From Pseudomonadota bacterium (lineage in GTDB: Bacteria > Pseudomonadota > Gammaproteobacteria > Xanthomonadales > Xanthomonadaceae): a stretch of 9,195 nucleotides of DNA. Shown here piece by piece: positions 1 through 9,195 of the stretch. Each line of letters opens with the position of its first letter. The first letter of the stretch is position 1. Location: contig JAFAFF010000331.1 of NCBI GenBank assembly GCA_023423605.1, positions 1-9,195 of the forward strand. The letters run 5' to 3'. A program made the translations under genes and the position numbers. A model generated the notes under the pieces. That model saw only the letters and a program-made list of their open reading frames with translations, made no database searches and was not told where the DNA came from.

Positions 1-21
1 CTTGTCTGAACGTATTTAGCC

Positions 22-26
22 GGAGA
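22..26 (+). promoter_or_regulatory. Ribosome binding site of zipA
   Basis: GGAGA lies 9 nt before the ATG at 36 and supports that start. No convincing promoter is visible in the 35 bases upstream, so zipA may be read from further upstream. Confidence 0.6.
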
Positions 27-35
27 CCCTTTCGA

Positions 36-785
36 ATGTCCGACACCGCACTGCTGCGCATCGGCATCCTTACCGCCGGCCTGCTGTTGATCGCCGCGAT
101 CTTCCTGTTTGGCCGACCGAAAAAGAAAACCCAGGGACGCCGTGTCGATGGCCCCGAACCTGGCAGCGAAAAAGGCCAGCGCCGCGAGCCGGTGCTGGGC
201 GAAGCGCCGGCTGACGGTGTCGCGACGGGCGGCCAGGAGCCGGGCACGGAAGCGGGCGTGGTCCAGGCCGAACTCGGGCTTGTCGACGGCGAAGCGGGGG
301 CGAACAGCGACCTCGGCAAGCGCGCCAGCCAGGATTTCGACAAGATCGTGTCGCTGTTCGTGGCCGCGCGCGCCGGTGAAGTGCTGCGCGGCGAGGACAT
401 CGTGGTTGCCGCGGAAAAGACCGGCCTGGTATTCGGGCACATGAACGTTTTCCACCGCCTGGTGGAAGGCCATCCCGAGCGCGGCCCGATCTTTTCGATG
501 GCCAGCATCATGAAGCCCGGCAGTTTCGAGATGGCCACCATCCGCGAGATGGAAACGCCGGCGATCGCATTCTTCCTGACACTTCCGGCGCCGCTGACCG
601 CGCTGGATGCCTGGGAAAAGATGCTGCCCACCGTGCAGCGCATGGCCGAACTGCTGGATGCGGTGGTGCTGGACGACAGCCGCAACGCACTCGGCCGCCA
701 GCGTATCGCGCACATCCGCGACGACCTGCGCGCCTATGACCGCCAGCACCAGGCGCCGCCCCTGACCCGCACCCCGCGCTGGTAG
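36..785 (+). CDS. zipA: Cell division protein ZipA
   Basis: ZipA is an inner-membrane divisome protein that tethers FtsZ to the membrane at the septum. The 249-residue product starts with a hydrophobic anchor (about residues 7-25, ILTAGLLLIAAIFLF) followed by a basic stop-transfer patch (RPKKK, 27-31). A charged Gly/Ala/Glu-rich linker runs over about 32-98. The C-terminal FtsZ-binding domain covers about 101-237, with recognisable family blocks GLVFGHMNVFHR (130-141), IFSMASIMKPGSFE (152-165) and AVVLDDSRN (209-217). The linker is shorter than in E. coli ZipA (about 330 residues in total). The ATG at 36 has a GGAGA ribosome binding site 9 nt upstream. ligA follows, an order common in gammaproteobacteria. 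The stop codon TAG (783-785) lies inside the GTAG end of a palindromic repeat, so the last residues after about 238 (QAPPLTRTPRW) may have been shaped by the repeat. Identification is strong from the anchor, linker, domain and context together. Confidence 0.95.
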   Translation: MSDTALLRIGILTAGLLLIAAIFLFGRPKKKTQGRRVDGPEPGSEKGQRREPVLGEAPADGVATGGQEPGTEAGVVQAELGLVDGEAGANSDLGKRASQDFDKIVSLFVAARAGEVLRGEDIVVAAEKTGLVFGHMNVFHRLVEGHPERGPIFSMASIMKPGSFEMATIREMETPAIAFFLTLPAPLTALDAWEKMLPTVQRMAELLDAVVLDDSRNALGRQRIAHIRDDLRAYDRQHQAPPLTRTPRW

Positions 786-846
786 AGCCGGGCTCTGCCC
801 GGCTGATGCATCGCGGTGCGGCCAGCGGGGCAGAGCCCCGCTCTAC
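782..846. repeat. SMAG/REP palindrome, 65-bp inverted dimer
   Basis: Two 24-nt hairpins face each other across a 17-nt linker. The left arm (782-805) starts GTAG and folds as AGCCGGGC-TCT-GCCCGGCT (786-804). The right arm (823-846) is inverted, folds as AGCGGGGC-AGA-GCCCCGCT (824-842) and ends CTAC, which is GTAG on the other strand. The arms match at 22 of 24 positions when one is reverse-complemented, so they can also pair with each other. The GTAG end and short 8-bp stem match what I recall of Stenotrophomonas SMAG repeats (REP-type elements linked to RAYT transposases). The dimer sits between zipA and ligA and overlaps the zipA stop. It may act as a terminator or RNA-stability element, which is inference. 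Confidence 0.88.
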
Positions 847-864
847 GAGTTCGCCGCGCGGCGG

Positions 865-3366
<2,502 letters not shown>

Positions 3367-3383
3367 CCGCGTCGCTGACTCCT

Positions 3384-3388
3384 GGAGG
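3384..3388 (+). promoter_or_regulatory. Ribosome binding site deciding the GNAT start
   Basis: GGAGG lies 7 nt before the ATG at 3396 but only 1 nt before the in-frame ATG at 3390, so 3396 is the better start. A third in-frame ATG at 3363 overlaps the ligA stop (ATGA) but has no clear site upstream. Confidence 0.65.
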
Positions 3389-3395
3389 AATGACC

Positions 3396-3881
3396 ATGCA
3401 CACCGCTCCGCTTGATTTCCGCCTGGCCACGCGTGATGACGAAGCGCAGTTGATCGCGTTGATGCGCGATTTCTACGCCGAGGACAGGATCGCGTTCGAT
3501 GAAACGCGTGTGCGCCGCGGCGTGGATGCCGTGCTCGCCGATCCGCGCAACGGCGAAGTGCTGCTGTGGCTGGACGAAGCGGGCGAGGTAGGCGGTTATG
3601 CGGTGATTGCCATGGGCTTCAGCCTGGAACAGGGCGGTCATTTCGTGCTGCTGGACGAGCTGTACCTGGCGGCATCGCTGCGCGGTCGCGGCCGTGGCCG
3701 GCAGGCGCTGGCGATAGTGGAGCAGCGCGCGCGCGGGCGCGGCGTGTCGCGCCTGCGGCTGGAGGTCAACCGCCACAACGAACTGGCGCGTCGGTTGTAC
3801 CTGGCCAGCGGCTATGTGGACGATACCCGCGACCTGCTGACCCTGCCGCTGGACCATCCGCGCGATGGAGGCCTGCGGTGA
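3396..3881 (+). CDS. GNAT-family N-acetyltransferase
   Basis: A predicted acetyl-CoA-dependent N-acetyltransferase of 161 residues, a usual length for a single GNAT domain. The N-terminal strand and helix (FRLATRDDEAQLIALMRDF, 8-26) are typical. Strand beta-4 and motif A cover VLLDELYLAASLRGRGRGRQAL (about 84-105), with the acetyl-CoA pyrophosphate loop R-G-R-G-R-G at 96-101. Motif B is LRLEVNRHNELARRLYLASGY (120-140), in which the Asn and Tyr residues are typical. The substrate cannot be told from sequence; it could be a small molecule, a peptide or a protein. The gene lies 29 bp after ligA, and its stop overlaps the epmA start (GTGA, 3878-3881), so the two are probably translated together. 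A start at 3363 would add 11 residues ([11 protein letters not shown]). Family confidence is high; function is unknown. Confidence 0.9.
   Translation: MHTAPLDFRLATRDDEAQLIALMRDFYAEDRIAFDETRVRRGVDAVLADPRNGEVLLWLDEAGEVGGYAVIAMGFSLEQGGHFVLLDELYLAASLRGRGRGRQALAIVEQRARGRGVSRLRLEVNRHNELARRLYLASGYVDDTRDLLTLPLDHPRDGGLR
3867..3871 (+). promoter_or_regulatory. Ribosome binding site of epmA
   Basis: GGAGG lies 6 nt before the GTG at 3878, inside the end of the GNAT gene. It supports a GTG start for epmA that overlaps the GNAT stop by 4 nt. Confidence 0.7.
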
Positions 3882-4834
3882 GCGACGACCTGCTGCGGGC
3901 GCTGCACCAGCGGGCCCGGCTCAACGCGCTGCTGAGGCGTTTCTTTGCCGATCGCAACGTGCTGGAGGTGGAAACGCCCATGCTGTCGGCTGCCGGCAAC
4001 ACCGAGCCGAACATCGACAGTTTCCACACCGCGTTCAGCGGTCACGTGGATGCCGGTGCACGCCAACGCTGGCTACGGACGTCGCCGGAATATCCGCTCA
4101 AGCGGCTGCTGGCCGCCGGCGTCGGCGATTGTTACGAGCTGGGCCGCGTGTTCCGCAACGGCGAGGCGGGCGGACGCCACAATCCGGAATTCACCATGCT
4201 GGAGTGGTATCGCGTGGGCTGGGATCACCATCGCCTGATCGCTGAAACCGCCGAGCTGGTGCGGCAGGCACTGGCGCTGGTCGGTCGCCAGGCCGAACTG
4301 CGCATCGTCGACTACCGTTCGCTGTATCGCCAGCATGCCGGCGTGGACCCGTTCGACGCTCCTGTCGAACAGCTGCGCGCGCCGCTTGCGGGGGTGGTGA
4401 TCGATGACTGCGGACTGGGTCGCGACGATTGGCTGGACCTGCTGATGACGCACTGCATCCAACCGCATTTCGACGACACCGTGATGACGGTGGTGCATGA
4501 CTGGCCGGCGACGCAGGCCGCACTGGCCCGCGTGCGTGACGGCACGCCTCCGCTGGCTGAACGGTTCGAACTCTATCTGGGCCCGGTGGAGCTGGCCAAC
4601 GGCTACCACGAGCTCGGCGATGCGACCGAGCAGCGCCTGCGTTTCCAGCGCGATCATGAACGCCGTCGCGCGCGCGGCCAGGTTCTGCCGCCCATCGACG
4701 AGGCGTTGCTTGCCGCGCTGCCGTCGATGCCGGCATGCGCCGGGGTGGCGGTCGGCGTGGACCGGCTGCTGATGGCGATGAACCGCACGCCGCGCATCGC
4801 CGATGTGCTGGCATTCGATTTCGCCCACGCCTGA
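3878..4834 (+). CDS. epmA: EF-P (R)-beta-lysine ligase EpmA (GenX/PoxA/YjeA)
   Basis: EpmA is a class II lysyl-tRNA synthetase paralogue without the tRNA anticodon-binding domain. It attaches beta-lysine to a lysine of elongation factor P, which helps ribosomes through polyproline. The 318-residue product (E. coli about 325) shows motif 1 (RRFFADRNVLEVETPMLS, 20-37), TSPEYPLKRLL (68-78), motif 2 (ELGRVFRNGE, 87-96, then HNPEFTMLEWYR), ELANGYHELGD (238-248) and motif 3 (GVAVGVDRLLMAM, 289-301). Ala291 lies where EpmA has Ala (Ala298 in E. coli) and LysRS has Gly, which supports EpmA over a truncated LysRS. The GTG start at 3878 overlaps the GNAT stop and has a GGAGG site 6 nt upstream. The partner aminomutase EpmB and EF-P are not in this window. 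Identity is strong. Confidence 0.95.
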   Translation: MSDDLLRALHQRARLNALLRRFFADRNVLEVETPMLSAAGNTEPNIDSFHTAFSGHVDAGARQRWLRTSPEYPLKRLLAAGVGDCYELGRVFRNGEAGGRHNPEFTMLEWYRVGWDHHRLIAETAELVRQALALVGRQAELRIVDYRSLYRQHAGVDPFDAPVEQLRAPLAGVVIDDCGLGRDDWLDLLMTHCIQPHFDDTVMTVVHDWPATQAALARVRDGTPPLAERFELYLGPVELANGYHELGDATEQRLRFQRDHERRRARGQVLPPIDEALLAALPSMPACAGVAVGVDRLLMAMNRTPRIADVLAFDFAHA

Positions 4835-4850
4835 ACGACGCAACGGGCGC

Positions 4851-4879
4851 TTGCGGGCCTGCGGCGATGATGCTCTTAT
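4851..4879 (+). promoter_or_regulatory. Candidate promoter of the DUF3011 gene
   Basis: TTGCGG (4851-4856) and TCTTAT (4874-4879) are separated by 17 nt, and a TG one base before the -10 (4871-4872) makes an extended -10. Matches are 3 of 6 and 4 of 6. Transcription would start near 4886, only about 9 nt before the ATG at 4895. A small hairpin (CGCAA/TTGCG, 4839-4855) overlaps it without a T-run. Confidence 0.3.
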
Positions 4880-4894
4880 CACGTCGGATGCCGC

Positions 4895-5647
4895 ATGGTG
4901 GCATCGAAAATCCGAAGCAGGGCGGGGTTGTCGTTGAACAAGCTGTTGGCGGGCATGGGCGCGTCGCTGGGCGCGCTGCTGCTGTGGACCGCGCCGCAGG
5001 CGCTGGCGCAGGACGGGTACACCGGTGAGGTGGTGCGCTGCCAGTCGCGCGACCTGGCCTGGGTGCACTGCCGCATGGATGTCAGTGAAGGCGTGGACCT
5101 GGTGCGCCAGTTGTCCGGCAACGCCTGCGTGCGCGGCAGCGAATGGGGGACCGACCGCACCGGGGTATGGGTGACGCTTGGCTGCAGGGCGGAGTTCCGC
5201 GCGCGATCGACCGCCGCGCCGGCTGGCAAGCGCACGGCTCCGCGGCAGGTGCGTCGCGTGGTGCGATGCGAATCCAGCGGCCGGCCGCAGAACTGCCCGG
5301 TGCGGCTGGATGGCGCACCGGTACGCCTGTTGCGGCAGACATCGCGGCTACCGTGCCGCGAAGGCCACAGCTGGGGATATGGGCGCAACGAAATCTGGAC
5401 CACGCGCGGCTGCCAAGGGGATTTCGAACTCGGCTCGGCCACCGGTGGCTTCGTCGATGCGCCGCGCCGCGTCACCTGCGAATCCAAGGATCGTCGCCGG
5501 CAGTTCTGCGGTACCACCATCGACGGCGGTGCATCGCTGCTGAAGCAGTTGTCCGGCAGCGCCTGCGAGGAGGGCCGCAGTTGGGGCTGGGATCGCCGCG
5601 GCATCTGGGTGGATGATGGCTGCCGCGCCGAGTTCTCGGTGCACTGA
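4895..5647 (+). CDS. Secreted triple-repeat DUF3011-type protein
   Basis: A predicted exported protein of 250 residues; its function is unknown. The N-terminus has a signal peptide: basic residues (K5, R7, R9, K16), a hydrophobic core (about 18-31) and a signal peptidase I site after ALA (36-38). The mature part holds three repeats of about 55-60 residues, each with four cysteines at nearly fixed spacing: 49/59/78/97, 125/134/154/173 and 195/205/224/243. Each repeat follows the pattern V-x-C-[EQ]-S, C, L-x-[RK]-Q, C-x-x-[GS]-x-x-W-G, [IV]-W, G-C-x-x-[DE]-F, which I recognise as DUF3011-like. Two disulfides per repeat in the periplasm or outside are likely (inference). Repeat 2 is the most diverged. 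The start is uncertain: ATG 4895 has a poor ribosome binding site, while TTG 4934 would give a more standard signal peptide beginning MNKLLAG. Confidence 0.85.
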   Translation: MVASKIRSRAGLSLNKLLAGMGASLGALLLWTAPQALAQDGYTGEVVRCQSRDLAWVHCRMDVSEGVDLVRQLSGNACVRGSEWGTDRTGVWVTLGCRAEFRARSTAAPAGKRTAPRQVRRVVRCESSGRPQNCPVRLDGAPVRLLRQTSRLPCREGHSWGYGRNEIWTTRGCQGDFELGSATGGFVDAPRRVTCESKDRRRQFCGTTIDGGASLLKQLSGSACEEGRSWGWDRRGIWVDDGCRAEFSVH

Positions 5648-5655
5648 GCGCGCAT

Positions 5656-5661
5656 TACAAT
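5656..5661 (+). promoter_or_regulatory. Candidate -10 box of mtnA, leaderless arrangement
   Basis: TACAAT matches the -10 consensus at 5 of 6 positions. Its last base is 7 nt before the A of the mtnA ATG (5668), so transcription would start at or next to the start codon. The -35 candidate at 17 nt spacing is TTCTCG (5633-5638), inside the end of the upstream gene, and is weak. No Shine-Dalgarno site precedes the ATG. Confidence 0.5.
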
Positions 5662-5667
5662 GCAGGC

Positions 5668-6732
5668 ATGAACGCCTCCACCGACATCGATTACGCACGT
5701 TACGACCACATCCGCCCGATCCTGTGGACCGGCGACGCCCTGCAACTGCTCGACCAGCGCAAGCTGCCGTTCGTAGTGGAGCATATCGCCTGCACGACCA
5801 GCGACGAGGTGGCTTCGGCCATCCATGCACTGACCGTGCGTGGCGCGCCGGCGATCGGCATCGCCGCGGCGTGGGGCGCAGTGCTGGCCGCGCGCGATAT
5901 CGTGGCCGGCGATGGCGCGCAGGCGCTGCAGAAGCTGGAGCCTGCGCTGCAGCGACTGAATGCGTCGCGTCCCACCGCCGTCAACCTGGCATGGGCGCTG
6001 GCGCGGATGCGGCGGGCGCTCGAAGCAGCGGGTGCGGACTGGCGCACGGTGCTGGAAGCCGAAGCGGAAGCCATCGCCAGCGAAGATCTTGCCGCGAACC
6101 GGCACATGGGTGAACTGGGCGCCGGCCTGATCGATGCCGGCAGCGGCGTGTTGACCCACTGCAACACCGGTTCGCTGGCCACCGCCGGCTTCGGTACCGC
6201 ACTGGGGGTCATCCGTGCCGGCGTGGCGCAACAGCGCATCGCACGCGTGTTTGCCGGCGAGACCCGACCGTGGCTGCAGGGTGCGCGGCTGACGGTATGG
6301 GAACTGCAGCAGGACGGCATCGATGCCACGCTGATCGCCGATTCGGCGGCATCGCACCTGATGAAGACCGGTGCCGTGCAATGGGTGGTGGTCGGCGCCG
6401 ACCGCATCTGCGCCAATGGCGATACCGCCAACAAGATCGGTACCTATCAGCTGGCCATCGCCGCCCGGCATCACGGCGTCCGGTTCATGGTGGTGGCGCC
6501 ATCGTCCACGGTGGACATGGATACCGCCGATGGCAGCCAGATCGAGATTGAACAGCGTGATCCGGGGGAGCTGTTCGGCGTCGGTGGCAGCCGCACCGTG
6601 GCCGATGGCATCGCCGCCTGGAATCCGGTGTTCGACGTAACCCCGGGCGAGCTGATCGACGCGATCGTGACCGAACGCGGCGTGATCCTGAATCCGACCG
6701 TGGCCAGCATGCGCGCCGCCTTCGGCGCCTGA
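5668..6732 (+). CDS. mtnA: Methylthioribose-1-phosphate isomerase MtnA
   Basis: MtnA converts 5-methylthioribose-1-phosphate to 5-methylthioribulose-1-phosphate in the methionine salvage pathway, a cytoplasmic step that recycles the methylthioadenosine left by polyamine synthesis. The 354-residue product has the usual length. Visible family blocks are [14 protein letters not shown] (57-70), [14 protein letters not shown] (161-174) with the catalytic Cys165, [17 protein letters not shown] (211-227), [20 protein letters not shown] (240-259) with the catalytic Asp245, and [11 protein letters not shown] (275-285). Homology to the eIF2B alpha/beta/delta family is known for MtnA. No other salvage gene lies nearby, so the pathway is probably scattered. 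It starts 20 bp after the DUF3011 gene but seems to have its own promoter and no leader. The ATG at 5668 matches the expected N-terminus ([18 protein letters not shown]). Identity is strong. Confidence 0.97.
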   Translation: MNASTDIDYARYDHIRPILWTGDALQLLDQRKLPFVVEHIACTTSDEVASAIHALTVRGAPAIGIAAAWGAVLAARDIVAGDGAQALQKLEPALQRLNASRPTAVNLAWALARMRRALEAAGADWRTVLEAEAEAIASEDLAANRHMGELGAGLIDAGSGVLTHCNTGSLATAGFGTALGVIRAGVAQQRIARVFAGETRPWLQGARLTVWELQQDGIDATLIADSAASHLMKTGAVQWVVVGADRICANGDTANKIGTYQLAIAARHHGVRFMVVAPSSTVDMDTADGSQIEIEQRDPGELFGVGGSRTVADGIAAWNPVFDVTPGELIDAIVTERGVILNPTVASMRAAFGA

Positions 6733-6739
6733 TCGGCCA

Positions 6740-6835
6740 CGTAGAGCGGGGCTCTGCCCCGCTGGGGAAACCGCGGTGCTTCAGCCGCGTAGAGCGGGGC
6801 TCTGCCCCGCTGGAGAAACCGCGGTGCTTCAGCCG
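6740..6835. repeat. 48-bp tandem duplication within the SMAG cluster
   Basis: Bases 6740-6787 and 6788-6835 are two direct copies of 48 bp that differ only at 6766 (G) versus 6814 (A). Each holds a GTAG hairpin, the linker with the ACCGCGGT palindrome, and the first six bases (CAGCCG) of the next arm. Only the second copy goes on into a full inverted arm. This looks like a slippage duplication of part of a dimer. Confidence 0.9.
6741..6764 (+). repeat. SMAG/REP palindrome, single hairpin
   Basis: This copy starts GTAG (6741-6744), folds as AGCGGGGC-TCT-GCCCCGCT (6745-6763) and ends G. It is identical to the hairpin at 6789-6812 and begins 8 nt after the mtnA stop codon. Confidence 0.88.
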
Positions 6836-6853
6836 GGCAGAGCCCGGCTCTAC
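6789..6853. repeat. SMAG/REP palindrome, 65-bp inverted dimer
   Basis: The left arm is at 6789-6812 (AGCGGGGC stem), the 17-nt linker at 6813-6829 and the inverted right arm at 6830-6853 (AGCCGGGC stem, ending CTAC). The two arms match at 22 of 24 positions as inverted copies. The reverse complement of the zipA-ligA dimer (782-846) lines up with it without gaps: both arms are identical and the linker matches at 11 of 17, giving 59 of 65. Confidence 0.9.
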
Positions 6854-6875
6854 GACGGGCTGCGTGGCACGCCAC

Positions 6876-6899
6876 CTGCCGGGCGGAGCCTGGCGTTAC
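6876..6899 (-). repeat. Decayed SMAG/REP hairpin
   Basis: This 24-nt stretch matches the intact arm at 6830-6853 at 19 of 24 positions. It keeps GCCGGGC-GGA-GCCTGGC (6878-6894), which still folds with one G-T pair, but the terminal CTAC has become TTAC. It is probably a relic, 22 nt downstream of the intact dimer. Confidence 0.6.
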
Positions 6900-6967
6900 G
6901 CGGCAACCTAAGTTCCTGATTTGTGCCGGTAAAATACCTCATCGGGCGGGCAGGAAACGGCCCCGTG

Positions 6968-6976
6968 TGGTAGACT
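6968..6976 (+). promoter_or_regulatory. Candidate extended -10 promoter of gyrA
   Basis: TGGTAGACT has the TGn extension and a hexamer TAGACT that matches the consensus at 4 of 6 positions. No good -35 is visible, which is usual for extended -10 promoters. Transcription would start near 6983 and give a leader of about 78 nt. TAAAAT at 6930-6935 is another -10-like hexamer with no matching -35. Confidence 0.4.
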
Positions 6977-7060
6977 CCGTCGGTTGATCGAGTTTCCGTC
7001 GCTGGCATGCCGAAAGGACCGCCGTGACGGACTGGACCGCTAGCAGACAACGGAACCCGA

Positions 7061-9195
<2,135 letters not shown>

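Larger units (their letters stand above)
6733..7060. other. 328-bp intergenic region between mtnA and gyrA
   Basis: The first half (6740-6899) is almost wholly GTAG palindromes: one single hairpin, one 65-bp dimer and one decayed copy. The second half (6900-7060) is lower in GC around 6905-6940, has a candidate gyrA -10 at 6971-6976, and holds a six-codon mini-ORF (7007-7027). I see no tRNA, rRNA or classical terminator with a T-run. The SMAG hairpins may serve to end mtnA transcription (inference). Confidence 0.7.

Noticed and set aside
1..35. End of an upstream gene (possibly smc) at 1-9, CTT GTC TGA
   Set aside because: Two codons and a stop are not enough to identify a gene; smc is only suggested by the common smc-zipA-ligA order.
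3878..4834. Truncated lysyl-tRNA synthetase
   Set aside because: Length, start, lack of an anticodon-binding domain and the Ala in GVAVGVDRL all fit EpmA rather than a broken LysRS.
4839..4855. Hairpin CGCAA/TTGCG after epmA as a terminator
   Set aside because: The stem is only 5 bp with a 7-nt loop and no T-run follows, so it is too weak to call a terminator.
6860..6875. Small inverted repeat GTGGC-AC-GCCAC near the SMAG cluster
   Set aside because: A 5-bp stem is common in GC-rich DNA, and no sequence link to the GTAG palindromes is seen.
6740..6899. CRISPR array
   Set aside because: The repeats are palindromic GTAG hairpins in mixed orientation with a duplicated linker, not direct repeats with unique spacers, and no cas genes are present.

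Overview
The window reads as ordinary chromosomal DNA from a xanthomonad, most likely Stenotrophomonas (S. maltophilia complex). The evidence is high GC, the zipA-ligA order, a NAD-dependent ligase with the long xanthomonad-type insertions, a gyrase A with Gln at position 83, and short palindromes that start with GTAG and match my recollection of the SMAG/REP family of S. maltophilia. All genes lie on the + strand. I see no phage, insertion sequence, CRISPR array, tRNA or rRNA.

Layout: zipA (36-785, divisome anchor), a 65-bp SMAG double hairpin (782-846) that supplies the zipA stop codon, ligA (901-3366, DNA ligase), a GNAT acetyltransferase (3396-3881), epmA (3878-4834, EF-P lysyl ligase), a secreted triple-repeat DUF3011-type protein (4895-5647), mtnA (5668-6732, methionine salvage), a 328-bp intergenic region with a cluster of SMAG palindromes (6733-7060), and the first 711 codons of gyrA (7061 to the window end). 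Bases 1-9 (CTT GTC TGA) could be the end of an upstream gene, but too little is visible to name it.

ligA, the GNAT gene and epmA are tightly packed: a 29-bp gap, then a 4-bp GTGA overlap with a strong ribosome binding site. They are probably co-transcribed. The DUF3011 gene and mtnA each seem to have their own promoter, and mtnA may be leaderless. gyrA has its own candidate extended -10 box. Functionally this is a set of housekeeping genes: cell division, DNA replication and topology, translation-factor modification and methionine recycling.

I do not see a convincing undescribed multi-gene system. The points most worth a second look are: (1) both SMAG dimers are copies of one 65-bp composite with hetero-typic, compensatorily changed arms; (2) zipA ends inside one of them; (3) LigA lacks the usual domain Ia histidine and carries about 150 extra residues; (4) mtnA looks leaderless; (5) GyrA has native Gln83; (6) a six-codon mini-ORF ending Pro-Pro-stop precedes gyrA.
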